64,000 nt of DNA, taken from NCBI RefSeq assembly GCF_014203855.1, contig NZ_JACHJV010000003.1:434001-498000 (forward strand), read 5' to 3'. This document shows positions 53,199 to 61,950 of this stretch, piece by piece (within the stretch, counting starts at the first letter, position 1; every line of letters begins with the position of its first letter). This stretch comes from Kitasatospora kifunensis (lineage in GTDB: Bacteria > Actinomycetota > Actinomycetes > Streptomycetales > Streptomycetaceae). Made by a program: the position numbers and the translations under genes. The notes under the pieces are model-generated. The model had not been told where the DNA came from. It ran no database searches and saw only the letters and a list, made by a program, of their open reading frames with translations.

Positions 53199-53648
53199 GT
53201 GGTGCAGTCGTTGCCCACCGGGCTGGCGGCTGATCACTTCGAGGCCAACCAGCCGTCCGCCGACGACCCCTACCCCAGCGTGTTCGCCCAGGTGCAGACA
53301 CCCAACGGCACCGGCCAGATCGGGGTCAGCATGTACCCGAGCAACGGTCCGCTGAACTGCTCGGGCGACAGCACCTGCCACACCGACCCGGCCGGCGACC
53401 TGGTGCAGGTACAGCACGAAGCGGGCAACTGCATCCAGGACACCATCGTCACGGTGCAGCGCCGCGAAGGCTTCGCTCTGGCGATCCAGATCTCCAGCTG
53501 CCTGTTCGCCGGCAACGTGCCAGCCGTCCCGGCACTGACCCAGGATCAGGCCGTCGCCCTGGCAAGCAACCCTGCGATCAGGGCCAAGATGCCCGCCTCC
53601 TACGTGCAGGCCGCCAACACGCAGTACCCGGACCTCCCCTTGGTCTGA
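53199..53648 (+). CDS. Orphan secreted-protein-like ORF, probably 5' truncated
   Basis: A 149-residue frame from a GTG with no clear ribosome site. The body (DHFEANQPSADDPYPSVFAQ, NCSGDSTCHTDPAGDL, QISSCLFAGNVPAVPALTQD) contains paired cysteines and looks like the mature part of a Streptomyces secreted or lipoprotein, but no signal peptide precedes it. The coding character starts earlier than the GTG (CDRTAVVQSLP), which suggests loss of the 5' end. Family unknown. Confidence 0.5.
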   Translation: MVQSLPTGLAADHFEANQPSADDPYPSVFAQVQTPNGTGQIGVSMYPSNGPLNCSGDSTCHTDPAGDLVQVQHEAGNCIQDTIVTVQRREGFALAIQISSCLFAGNVPAVPALTQDQAVALASNPAIRAKMPASYVQAANTQYPDLPLV

Positions 53649-53690
53649 CGATCTCGTGCATGGGTGCGAGCGGGCGGTCCCTGCCGTGTG

Positions 53691-54077
53691 TCAGGCCCTC
53701 TGCGACTCCAGGAGGTACCGCTCCAACACGTGGCGGCAGAAAGGAGCCAACTTGAGCTCAAGAGCCGCGTCGTACTCGAAGGCGTCCAAGGCCTGACCCT
53801 CGGTCAGGACCATTTGGTCCGGCCGCAGCGGCGTGCGCGCCTCGAAAATCGTCAGCAGCCGCCCATCGCCGTGAGTATCCACAACCCGCCACAGTGGGCG
53901 GCAAGCAACCTCATCCAGCCCGAGCTTCTCTTGCAGCTCACGCAGCACCGCCTCGGCGGGCAGCTCACCGACCTCGACCGCGCCGCCAAACAGCGACCAG
54001 CAACCCGGGTGGGGAATCCAGGACTTGTCGTCCCGGAGATGGAGGACGATACCCGCGGGGCTGAGCACGAGCGCCAT
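53691..54077 (-). CDS. Nudix hydrolase
   Basis: A 128-residue Nudix protein hydrolysing nucleoside diphosphate derivatives. The box is GAVEVGELPAEAVLRELQEK then LGL, fitting Gx5Ex7REUxEExGU except that the last metal-binding Glu is Lys. This could weaken or change catalysis. It starts at ATG 54075-54077. Substrate unknown. Confidence 0.82.
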   Translation of the reverse strand: MALVLSPAGIVLHLRDDKSWIPHPGCWSLFGGAVEVGELPAEAVLRELQEKLGLDEVACRPLWRVVDTHGDGRLLTIFEARTPLRPDQMVLTEGQALDAFEYDAALELKLAPFCRHVLERYLLESQRA

Positions 54078-54129
54078 GGCGCCAGCAGCAGTGGTCGCCC
54101 GTGCGAGCTTGCCGAGCCTGCCCCTGCGG

Positions 54130-54219
54130 CGCCGCGGTCGCGACGCTCGCGGCGGACTGCTTCGGGCCCTACGAACTGCACCTCGACCCCGTCCGAACCT
54201 ACGCGTTCTCCCAATAGGC
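54130..54219 (+). pseudogene. Possible 3' coding fragment
   Basis: A plus-strand stretch reads VATLAADCFGPYELHLDPVR then TYAFSQ and a TAG, with coding-like third positions. It has no start and no domain I can name. The end is reminiscent of flavin-binding PPOX-type proteins. Low confidence. Confidence 0.25.
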
Positions 54220-54318
54220 CCGCGGAACAGCCCATCCCGGAACGCGGCACGCCCGGAACGGCCTTTCGCCCGGCTACTTCACGACTACTTTCCGTGGCGA
54301 ACGCACTTAGCGGGGAGT

Positions 54319-54729
54319 TCAGTCGTCCAGCGCCTGTCGTATGCGGCGGGACGGGGCGAAGGTGTAGAGGTCGAGGATGTCGGGCGCCTCGGCCAGGCCG
54401 GGGCCGCCGGCCTTGACCCAGGCGGTGATGTCGGCTGCCGCGTCGGGGCCGTTGACCAGGCCCAGCCAGACCGGCCGACCGCCGGCCTTGCGGCCTTCGG
54501 CGGAGGGCTGGATGACGATCACGTTCGCCTGCTCGCAGGCGTCCAGGCAGTCGGTGGGCCGCACGTTGGCCACGCCCGCCAGGGAGGCGCGCAGGTCGGT
54601 GAGCTGGGCGCGGTGGTCCAGGCCTGGGACCTTGGGCGTGCCGCAGCAGCAGCCGCGGCAGACCATGACGGTGCAGGGGGCCGCCCCCACCTTGGCGGTG
54701 GAGGCGGTCCGTCGGCTGTTCTTGCTCAC
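54319..54729 (-). CDS. [2Fe-2S] thioredoxin-fold ferredoxin-like protein
   Basis: A 136-residue protein. VCRGCCCGTP and PTDCLDACEQANV give the Cys pattern of thioredoxin-like 2Fe-2S ferredoxins (Cx4-12C...CxxxC). Its GTG overlaps the stop of the P-type ATPase upstream (GTGA), so the two are co-translated. A role in metal delivery or redox sensing beside the transporter is an inference. Confidence 0.85.
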   Translation of the reverse strand: MSKNSRRTASTAKVGAAPCTVMVCRGCCCGTPKVPGLDHRAQLTDLRASLAGVANVRPTDCLDACEQANVIVIQPSAEGRKAGGRPVWLGLVNGPDAAADITAWVKAGGPGLAEAPDILDLYTFAPSRRIRQALDD

Positions 54730-56741
54730 TTGGTGCCTTCGACTCCGGCCCGCCTCCAGGCGACCTCGCGCAGCAGGCGCAGGCCGTTGAGGCCGACGAT
54801 GACGGTCGAGCCCTCATGCCCGAGGACACCCAGGGGCAGCGGCAGCGTGCCGGCCAGGTCCCAGATCACCAGGCCGGAGATGAACACCGAGGCGATCACC
54901 AGGTTCTGCACCACCAGGCGTCGAGCCGTGCGGGACAGGGCGACCACCTTGGGGACGGTGGCGAGTTCGTCGCGGACGATGACCGCGTCCGCGGTCTCCA
55001 GGGCGAGGTCCGAGCCGGCGCGGCCCATGGCGATTCCGGTGTGGGCGGCGGCCAGCGCGGGGGCGTCGTTGACGCCGTCGCCGATCACCAGGACCTTGCG
55101 GCCGGCCTTCTCCTGCTCCTGGACGGCGGTGACCTTGTCCTGGGGCAGCAGCCCGGCGCGGACGTCGGTGATGCCGACCTCGGCGGCGAGGCGGGCGGCG
55201 GCGCGCGGGTTGTCGCCGGTCACCAGCATCGGTGTGCTGCCGGTCAGCGTGGTCAGGGCGCTGACGGTGGTGGCGGCGTCCGGCCGCAGGCGGTCGGCGA
55301 TGCCGAGGACCCCGACCGGGACGCCGTCGCGCTCGACGAGGACGGCGGTGCGGCCGCCGTTCTCCAGCTCCTCCGCGAGGGCGGTCGCCTTGGCGCAGAG
55401 CGCGTCGGTGGCGCCTCCCCCAGCCTTCGGCCGGGAGGTGCCCCCATACAGCCGGGCCGGGGCGCCGACGGCGATGGCGTCGCCGTTGACGGTGGCGGTC
55501 ACACCGATGCCGGGGGCGGAGGCGAAGTCCTCGGCGACAGGCAGGTCCAGGGCCCGCTCGCGGGCGGCGCCGACCACCGCGCGGGCCAGCGGGTGCTCAC
55601 TGGGGTGCTCGGCGCAGGCCGCCAGCACCAGCAGCTCCTCCTCCGTGAGGCCGGAGCCGGCCAGGGGGCGCAGGTCGGTGACGCGCGGGGTGCCTTCGGT
55701 CAGGGTGCCGGTCTTGTCCAGTGCGACGGTGTCGATCTGGCCCAGGCGCTCCATGACGACGGCGGACTTCACCAGCACGCCGTGGCGGCCGGCGTTCGCG
55801 ATCGCGGAGAGCAGCGGCGGCATGGTGGCCAGTACGACGGCGCACGGGGAGGCGACGATCATGAAGGTCATCGCCCGCAGCAGCGAGCCGGTCACCGCAG
55901 CACCGAACGCCAGCGGGATCAGGAAGACGGCCAGGGTGGCGGCGACCATGCCGAGCGAGTAGCGCTGCTCGACCTTCTCGATGAACAGCTGTGTCGGGGC
56001 CTTGGTCTCGGAGGCTTCCTCGACCATCTTGACGATCCGGGCGATGACGGAGTCGGAGGCGTCGCGCTCGACCTTGACGCGCAGGGCACCGGTGCCGTTC
56101 AGGGTGCCGGCGAAGACCTCGTCGCCGGCCTGCTTGGCGACCGGCAGCGGCTCACCGGTGATGGTGGCCTGGTCGACGTCGCTCGCGCCGTCCAGCACCC
56201 GCCCGTCGGCGCCCACTCGCTCGCCGGGCCGGATCAGGATGGTGTCGCCGACCACCAGCTCGTCGGTGGCGACGCTCTCCTCGGCGCCGCCGTCCAGCAG
56301 CCGGGTAGCGGTGGTGGGTGCGAGGTCGAGCAGGCCGCGCACCGAGTCCTGGGTGCGGGCGGTGGCCAGCGCCTCCAGGGCGCCGGAGGTGGCGAAGATG
56401 ACGATCAGCAGCGCGCCGTCCATCACCTGCCCGATCGAGGCCGCACCGATCGCGGCCACGATCATCAGCAGGTCGACGTCGAGGGTCTTCTCCTTGAGCG
56501 CCGTCAGGCCGGCCCAGGCGGGCTCCCAGCCGCCGGTGACGTAGGCGATCGCGTAGATCGGCACCCAGGCCCAGGCCGGGGCGCCGGTCAGCTGCAGCGG
56601 CAGGGCGATGAGGAAGGCGACGGTGGCGGCGGCGGCCCAGCGGGCTTCGGCCAGCGCGAAGACGCGCGTGCGGCGCTTGGGAGCGACGGTCTCTCGCGGG
56701 GCCGCGGTGGTGGCCGGGCGCTCGGTGAGGGTCGTGGACAT
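54726..56741 (-). CDS. P1B-4-type heavy-metal translocating P-type ATPase
   Basis: A 671-residue membrane pump. Six to eight helices, A-domain TITGEPLPV, phosphorylation motif DKTGTLTEGTP, and hinge GDGVNDAPALA. The metal-site motifs are SPCAVV (not CPC) and LGHEGSTVIVGLNGLR in the last helices, typical of P1B-4 (CtpD/CoaT-like) pumps for Co(II), Fe(II) or Zn(II). There is no N-terminal metal-binding domain. ATG 56739-56741 is used. It is divergent from an ArsR regulator and coupled to a 2Fe-2S protein. Confidence 0.93.
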   Translation of the reverse strand: MSTTLTERPATTAAPRETVAPKRRTRVFALAEARWAAAATVAFLIALPLQLTGAPAWAWVPIYAIAYVTGGWEPAWAGLTALKEKTLDVDLLMIVAAIGAASIGQVMDGALLIVIFATSGALEALATARTQDSVRGLLDLAPTTATRLLDGGAEESVATDELVVGDTILIRPGERVGADGRVLDGASDVDQATITGEPLPVAKQAGDEVFAGTLNGTGALRVKVERDASDSVIARIVKMVEEASETKAPTQLFIEKVEQRYSLGMVAATLAVFLIPLAFGAAVTGSLLRAMTFMIVASPCAVVLATMPPLLSAIANAGRHGVLVKSAVVMERLGQIDTVALDKTGTLTEGTPRVTDLRPLAGSGLTEEELLVLAACAEHPSEHPLARAVVGAARERALDLPVAEDFASAPGIGVTATVNGDAIAVGAPARLYGGTSRPKAGGGATDALCAKATALAEELENGGRTAVLVERDGVPVGVLGIADRLRPDAATTVSALTTLTGSTPMLVTGDNPRAAARLAAEVGITDVRAGLLPQDKVTAVQEQEKAGRKVLVIGDGVNDAPALAAAHTGIAMGRAGSDLALETADAVIVRDELATVPKVVALSRTARRLVVQNLVIASVFISGLVIWDLAGTLPLPLGVLGHEGSTVIVGLNGLRLLREVAWRRAGVEGTK

Positions 56742-56796
56742 GGCTGTGGTGTTCCTTCGCGCAGGCAGGGCGGGGCGACCCATCCACCATACAGGA

Positions 56797-56820
56797 ACAT
56801 ATGAACAGCTCTTCATTCAT
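56797..56820. promoter_or_regulatory. ArsR/SmtB-type operator candidate
   Basis: ATGAA (56801-56805) and TTCAT (56812-56816) form inverted arms inside an AT-rich patch, close to the imperfect palindromes bound by ArsR/SmtB metal sensors. It lies between the divergent ATPase and arsR genes. Confidence 0.5.
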
Positions 56821-56839
56821 CTCTTGTAGGATGGCCGGC

Positions 56840-57220
56840 ATGGGCCATGGAGTGATCACCGCAGCCGAGAGCACCGTCCCGCGAGCCCAGCTGGACGCGT
56901 CCAACGCGTCCAAGGTCGCAGCCACCCTGCAGGCCCTCGCCACCCCCTCGCGGCTGCTGATCCTGGCCCGCCTGCGCGAAGGCGCACTGCCCGCCACCGA
57001 GCTGGCCAATGCGGTCGGCATGGAGCAGTCCGCCTGCTCCCACCAGCTGCGGCTGCTGCGCAACCTCGGCCTGGTCGTCGGCGAGCGACACGGGCGCTCC
57101 ATCGTCTACGCGCTGTACGACCACCACGTTGCCGAACTTCTCGACCAGGCCGTCCACCACGTCGAGCACCTGCGCCTCGGCATCAGCGACGCCGCCACCG
57201 ACACCTCGGCCGCCGGCTGA
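56840..57220 (+). CDS. ArsR/SmtB family metal-responsive regulator
   Basis: A 126-residue winged-helix regulator. The helix-turn-helix is LPATELANAVGMEQSACSHQ followed by LRLLRNLGLV, and the C-terminal helix carries YDHHVAELLDQAVHHVEH. The His-rich last helix resembles the alpha5 metal site of SmtB/NmtR-type sensors. The ATG at 56831 or 56840 is the start. It likely represses the divergent metal ATPase. Confidence 0.9.
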   Translation: MGHGVITAAESTVPRAQLDASNASKVAATLQALATPSRLLILARLREGALPATELANAVGMEQSACSHQLRLLRNLGLVVGERHGRSIVYALYDHHVAELLDQAVHHVEHLRLGISDAATDTSAAG

Positions 57221-57380
57221 CCTGAGCGCACCTCAGCCCGGACAGGACACCGACGGCACACCCATCTGTCGGGACTGCGCAGGCGCGTGCAGGGGGTCTG
57301 GAGCGTGGCCGCGACCACCGACGCCATCCTGGAACCAGGCGGCGCCAACCACGGCCACTCTCACTACGGAGCGTCGGCCG

Positions 57381-57737
57381 TCACCTGCACAAGGTGGCGT
57401 CGAGGAGAGCCAGGACATCGGGGCGGCCCTGCTTGGTGGGCTCCCTGTCGGCGGTGACGGCAACCGTGACGGCGCGGCCGTCATCGGTGACGCCGGTGCG
57501 CGTCTGGTAACCGGGGATGTCACCGCCGTGCCCCCACATCAGGCCGCCGCAACTCAGCGCCGTACTGGTCACTCCCAGCCCGTACCGGGCACCGGGCCAC
57601 ATCTCGCCGGCGGGGACCTCGACGGTGGTCCGCATCTGGGCGAGCTGCGCGGGCTCCAGGAGCCTGCCGCCGAACAGGGCGGAGAAAAATCGGTTCAGAC
57701 TCTGACGGCCACCGCGGAACGCTTCGCGCCGCCCCAT
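57381..57737 (-). pseudogene. Beta-lactamase/DD-peptidase-fold fragment
   Basis: The frame gives NRFFSALFGGRLLEPAQLAQ, YGLGV and MWGHGGDIPGYQT, the third active-site box (H-x-G) and its surroundings in class C beta-lactamase-like hydrolases. The SxxK and YxN boxes are missing because the gene lacks its first about 200 codons. There is no signal peptide. It is a 5'-deleted remnant. Confidence 0.75.
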
Positions 57738-57740
57738 CGT

Positions 57741-58058
57741 GTCCTACCGGCCCTGGTGCCCACTGACCGACGGATGTCGGCCTTTCCATGCCGTGATGAC
57801 CGGCCGGATCAAGAAAACCTCACTGACCTGCCGGAATGACCGGATAGTGATCACGTTCGAGTTGACGGAAGGTCAAATGGATCATGTCATGAGGCCGAGC
57901 GGCGACCAATCCCCCAGCGAGAGAATTGTGCACATAGCGCGCAAACGGGCGAACCCATGAATATGTTCGCAATCTGCCTTAATTTCCAAAACCTTTGCCC
58001 CGGGGCGTATCCGTACGTATGCTGGAAACACCAAATCGGCTCCACGCTGGGGGGAGTT
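57741..58058. other. Gene-free interval with the lectin promoter
   Basis: About 320 bases before the lectin gene, AT-richer towards the end. It must contain the lectin promoter; no reading frame is convincing. Confidence 0.45.
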
Positions 58059-58547
58059 ATGAACGGTCGCATAATTCGAGCCATCAAAGGGATCATGGGA
58101 ATCACGGCAATTGTTGCCGCCGCAACACTGCTGCCCGCAACAGATGCCAGCGCAGCCAGCTTTCCATGGCCCTGCTCCTATGATGCAGGCGGGTTCTTCT
58201 TCATGAATGGAACCGGAGTGATACATTCCGGTGAAGCCGCGTGCACGGACCGGTATGAGCTTGCCGCGCAGAATGACGGGAACCTCGTGCTGTACAACAG
58301 CAGTGGCTCTGCCATCTGGTCCAGTGGCACGTGGGGCCACCCGGGCGGTACCACCGCCTTCGATCAGTCGGACGGCAACTTTGTGCTGTACGACTCCAAC
58401 CACAACGCGCTGTGGGCCACTGGTACGTGGGGCCACCCAGGAGCCTGGTTCTTCTTCCAGCCGGACGGCAACCTCGTGGTCTACACGGGCGGAAACCAGT
58501 TCGCCCCGACTGGGCCGATATGGTCCACCGGGACGTACGGCCGCTGA
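58059..58547 (+). CDS. Secreted bulb-type (mannose-binding) lectin
   Basis: A 162-residue exported lectin. The signal is about residues 9-30 (MGITAIVAAATLLPATDAS). Three QxDxN-type repeats, QNDGNLVLY, QSDGNFVLY and QPDGNLVVY, are the mannose-binding motifs of monocot-type lectins. ATG 58059 follows GGGGAG. The terminator at 58582 closes the transcript. Confidence 0.92.
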   Translation: MNGRIIRAIKGIMGITAIVAAATLLPATDASAASFPWPCSYDAGGFFFMNGTGVIHSGEAACTDRYELAAQNDGNLVLYNSSGSAIWSSGTWGHPGGTTAFDQSDGNFVLYDSNHNALWATGTWGHPGAWFFFQPDGNLVVYTGGNQFAPTGPIWSTGTYGR

Positions 58548-58581
58548 TCCGAGACAGGAAGGGCGCCTTTCTCGGCGTCGC

Positions 58582-58614
58582 GCGGGCCGAGCCGTACTCA
58601 GTGGCTCGGCCCGC
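58582..58614. terminator. Terminator between lectin and DUF3515 genes
   Basis: A perfect 12-bp stem (58582-58593 with 58603-58614) with a 9-base loop lies between the two converging genes. Confidence 0.75.
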
Positions 58615-58622
58615 CATTGCCT

Positions 58623-59183
58623 TTACGGCGCATCGTCATCCGTCGAATTAAGATTGCCGAACATGTCCGGAATCGTTGAATTGACCAGGGTCGATATTTC
58701 GCTCAGCGGGTCGGTGTAGTTCCTGTATGAACCGGCCGGCGCGCTCACCTCTACATAGAGCGTTCGCAGCGTGGTCGTGAACCGATATCCGCCATGGCCG
58801 TCACCCTCCTCATACCACTGCACATTGTTGACGTTCGGTGATTCCTTCCGCCGGTTGGCTTCGATGGCCAGACTCTTCGGGCGCGCCACCCCGCAGCGCA
58901 GCACGGTACGTGGCGAACTGGCCCAGAGAGCAACATACGGCGATGGATCGGGAGCGACTCGCCTGTTCCCGACCAGGGTTTCCGGCAGTCCCTTCATGAG
59001 GGTCTGGCAGTAGGTCGCCGCTTGACCCTCCGGGTTTGGCGCGGTCAGCGGTGGCCGCCAGGGCGGGCTGCCGCTTCCCACGACTAAGGCTGTGGCTGCC
59101 AGGAGCACCAAGGGAATCGCCAACCATCGAACCGGTGCAGGGAGTGCCCTGACGGTACGGACCGTACGCTCAAGAGGATTCAC
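58623..59183 (-). CDS. DUF3515 family protein
   Basis: A 186-residue membrane-anchored protein. One helix (VRWLAIPLVLLAATALVVG, about 17-35), then the domain with YCQTLMKGLPETL and VALWASSPRTVLRCGV, typical of DUF3515 proteins of actinobacteria. The GTG at 59181-59183 is the most likely start, though the ribosome site is weak. Function unknown. Confidence 0.8.
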   Translation of the reverse strand: MNPLERTVRTVRALPAPVRWLAIPLVLLAATALVVGSGSPPWRPPLTAPNPEGQAATYCQTLMKGLPETLVGNRRVAPDPSPYVALWASSPRTVLRCGVARPKSLAIEANRRKESPNVNNVQWYEEGDGHGGYRFTTTLRTLYVEVSAPAGSYRNYTDPLSEISTLVNSTIPDMFGNLNSTDDDAP

Positions 59184-59286
59184 CAGGAGATCGTACTCAG
59201 CCCATACCAGGGCAGGGGCAGTCGGGTTGGTCAATCCCGCTCCGCAGGAGCGTAGTTGGCGACGGCGACGATCTTTCCTGACTCCT

Positions 59287-60444
59287 TCATCCGGCGGAAG
59301 GGGCGGTGATCGCAGGCGGTCGGCCCTGGCTGCTGCGCAGCTGGCGTTCCAGGTAGATGTCCACGAACACCGCGACCTTGGCGCGCAGTGCCCAGGGGTC
59401 GAAAGGCTTGACGATGAAGTCGACGGCTCCAACCGAGTAGCCGCGCATCGAGTAGTCGGCGTCGGTGCCGATCGCGGTGAGGAAGATGATCGGTATGTTG
59501 CGGGTCTTGGCGCGGCGCTTGATGTGGGCGGCGGTCTCGTAGCCGTCCATCCCGGGCATCTGGACGTCCAGGATGATGACCGCGAAGTCCTCGTGCTGGA
59601 GGAGTTCCTTGAGGGCGTCCTGGCCGGAGGAGACCGCGACGAGTTCCTGGTCGGGTACCTGCAGGACGCTCTTGAGGGCGAGCAGGTTGGCGGGCTGATC
59701 GTCCACGAGGAGGACCTTGGGGCGGATTCCTTCGGGCAGCAGGTGGCGCACGCTCTCGACGGCGGCGAAGACCTGCTCGGCGGGGTCGATGCCGCGCTGG
59801 GTCTCCACGAGGGCCAACTGGCGCTCCAGCAGTTCGCATCGGACCTCCGCCAGCTGCGCGCGGCTCTGCGCTTCCGTCAGCTGGGCCCGCAGCCGAGTGA
59901 CCTCGGCGGCCAGCCGGTTGCGCTCGGCGAGGATGGTCTGCTCGTCCGCGTCGCCGGGGTTGAGGGGCTGAAGGCTCAGGCGCACCTCCAGGTCGGCGAT
60001 CCGCTCGCTGCGTTGCACCAGGGCGTCGTCCAGCACGTCCATGCGTGCGGAGGACCGGCGTGCCTCCCAGTCGGCGTCGGCCAGTTGCTGCTGGAGCTGG
60101 GCGACCGCCTTCGTCATCGAGGCGGAGGTGCGCTGCGCGGCGCGGTGCAGTGCGCGCAGCAGGTTCATCGCCTCCGGGGTGACCGCCGCTCCGCGGTCCT
60201 CGGCGACATCGGTGAGTAGGTTCTGGACGAAGTCCCACTGCGGGACCCTGCTGCCGGCCAGGTAGCGCGAGAGGGTACCGGCGTTGAGGTAGCGGCGCGT
60301 CGCGTAGCGGCGCACCGAGACCCCCAGGGCCTCGAACTGCTGGCGCAGGGCCTCGGCCAACGCCCTGCACTCGCTGTTGAGTTCTTCGTCCAGAGGCTGA
60401 AGCCCCGCCATCCGTGCCCCCTTGGGCCCGTTGTTGTCTGTCAC
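59287..60444 (-). CDS. HTH / coiled-coil / receiver regulator
   Basis: A 385-residue protein with reversed architecture. Residues 18-80 hold a helix-turn-helix-like segment (TLSRYLAGSRVPQWDFVQNL), 105-225 a coiled coil, and 235-370 a receiver domain: KVLLVDDQPAN, phospho-acceptor Asp in VIILDVQMPGMDG (about 291) and DFIVKPFDPW. The output domain is at the N-terminus instead of the C-terminus. GTG 60442-60444 is the start. No kinase is adjacent. Confidence 0.85.
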   Translation of the reverse strand: MTDNNGPKGARMAGLQPLDEELNSECRALAEALRQQFEALGVSVRRYATRRYLNAGTLSRYLAGSRVPQWDFVQNLLTDVAEDRGAAVTPEAMNLLRALHRAAQRTSASMTKAVAQLQQQLADADWEARRSSARMDVLDDALVQRSERIADLEVRLSLQPLNPGDADEQTILAERNRLAAEVTRLRAQLTEAQSRAQLAEVRCELLERQLALVETQRGIDPAEQVFAAVESVRHLLPEGIRPKVLLVDDQPANLLALKSVLQVPDQELVAVSSGQDALKELLQHEDFAVIILDVQMPGMDGYETAAHIKRRAKTRNIPIIFLTAIGTDADYSMRGYSVGAVDFIVKPFDPWALRAKVAVFVDIYLERQLRSSQGRPPAITAPSAG

Positions 60445-60518
60445 GGTGTCCGTGCTCCCTCCCCTGCCGGGCGGCTGGGCGGGAGCCTGTCAGTGCGGTT
60501 GCCGCCCAGCCGCTGGTC

Positions 60519-60734
60519 TCAAGACGACGAGTCGGGTCCCTCGGTGCTGCCCACCTCGGCCCCGACGAGGCGGTCGAAGAACGGCACCGCGAGTCCGAAC
60601 GCCCCTGCGCCGTACAGGACACACTGCGCCACCGAGGTGCGGGCCAGGTCGGACAGCACCCCCGCGCCTATAGCGGTCAGCAGGGCGAGGGCGAGTACCA
60701 GAGCCGACCTGACCGACAGCAGCGAACGCCGCAC
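60519..60734 (-). CDS. Small membrane protein
   Basis: A 71-residue protein with two hydrophobic segments (VLALALLTAIGAGVL and VLYGAGAFGLAVPFF) and an acidic tail. It lies upstream of the HTH-receiver gene on the same strand. No family recognised. Confidence 0.55.
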   Translation of the reverse strand: MRRSLLSVRSALVLALALLTAIGAGVLSDLARTSVAQCVLYGAGAFGLAVPFFDRLVGAEVGSTEGPDSSS

Positions 60735-60917
60735 CTTCTACCTCCACGGCAGCGACGGCCGATCCCCGGACGCCGCACGAAACCCGGCACCAGTCGGCCG
60801 AGTTGACCGTCAGCATGAACCAGTCCCCAGGTGTTGCACCTCGCGCAACACCCTTATGGCACCACTCGGCAACACACCGGCAACACCCCGGCGTGACGGC
60901 GGCGCGGGGCGTCATCG

Positions 60918-61655
60918 TCAGCCGCCCGGCCGGCCGGGCAGGTCGTTCACCTGCAGCCTGAACGTGGTGGTCGCGGCCGGAGGCAACTGCAGTCCCCATC
61001 CGGACTTGCTGGTGTCCCGGGTGGGACCGGTACCGGCCGAGGGCATGCTCAGGCGCACGGTGCCATCGGCCTGCCGCTCGGCGGTCACCAGGTCCCGGTA
61101 CTGCAGCAGCAGGTTCTTGGCCTCGCGGGGGGTGATCCGCGAGGCGCTGACCCGGTCCCAGGCTTTCAGCCACCGCTCGGTCTCCGAGCGCGGGACCCCG
61201 CAGGCCCGCACGAAGTGCTCCAGCAGGTAGCGGCTGGGCATCGCTCGTCCGCGCAGGACGAGGCTGAGGGTGCTGTGCGGGAGTTTGCCCAGGCCGCCGG
61301 CGCGGGCCTCCAGCATGCGCAGCGAGGGCCGGCCGATGCGCGCCCGCAGGGCGGCCATCGCATCGCACAGCTCGATCGGGTGGCGGATCAGGTCCAACGG
61401 CACCGCGCGGTCCGTCGGCTCCTGGGCCCGGCGGGCCAGGCGCCACAGGGTGCGCAACTCACGGCGCTCCGCTTTGGTCGCCTGGCAGCGGTTGGCGTAG
61501 ATGGTCAGTACGGCCTCGGTCGGTACCGTGGTGCCGCTGGCGGCACGCGAGAACGTCGAGGCGTTGTGCGCAGTGGTCTCGGCCAGCTGACGGTAGGACA
61601 GCCCGGCACGCTCGCGCAGCGACCGTAGTCGCTCCGCGAGCGCCTGGACGGGCAT
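60918..61655 (-). CDS. XRE-type transcriptional regulator
   Basis: A 245-residue regulator. The N-terminal helix-turn-helix is LRERAGLSYRQLAETTAHNA followed by STFSRAASGTTVPT; the C-terminal part is helical with an uncharacterised Pro/Gly-rich end. ATG 61653-61655 was chosen. It may act in a pair with the next small membrane protein upstream. Confidence 0.85.
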   Translation of the reverse strand: MPVQALAERLRSLRERAGLSYRQLAETTAHNASTFSRAASGTTVPTEAVLTIYANRCQATKAERRELRTLWRLARRAQEPTDRAVPLDLIRHPIELCDAMAALRARIGRPSLRMLEARAGGLGKLPHSTLSLVLRGRAMPSRYLLEHFVRACGVPRSETERWLKAWDRVSASRITPREAKNLLLQYRDLVTAERQADGTVRLSMPSAGTGPTRDTSKSGWGLQLPPAATTTFRLQVNDLPGRPGG

Positions 61656-61701
61656 CAGTCCCCCGACGAGCGGCCTCTCGGGCCGTCCCATCGGTGAGCG
61701 C

Positions 61702-61950
61702 TCACCCCTGGACGGACAGCCGGGCCCCGCAGGCGCGGGAGGTCGCCACCAGCCTGACGGCGGTGTAGGTCAGGCCGCCGAGCAGCTCCAGGACCAGCAC
61801 GGCGGGCTGGCCGAGGGTGCTCAGCACGGTGCCCGACAGCAGCACCACGATGATGACCAGGCCCTCGATGCCGGACAGGGCCGGACGGGAGGCCGGGGCC
61901 CCGTCCTCGACGCAGGAGGCGGCACCGCGGCCGCCGACGATTTTCCTCAC
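61702..61950 (-). CDS. Small membrane protein
   Basis: An 82-residue protein with two helices (LVIIVVLLSGTVLSTLG and LVLELLGGLTYTAVRLVATS), starting with GTG, just upstream of the XRE gene on the same strand. Function unknown; size and position suggest a partner of the regulator. Confidence 0.6.
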   Translation of the reverse strand: MRKIVGGRGAASCVEDGAPASRPALSGIEGLVIIVVLLSGTVLSTLGQPAVLVLELLGGLTYTAVRLVATSRACGARLSVQG

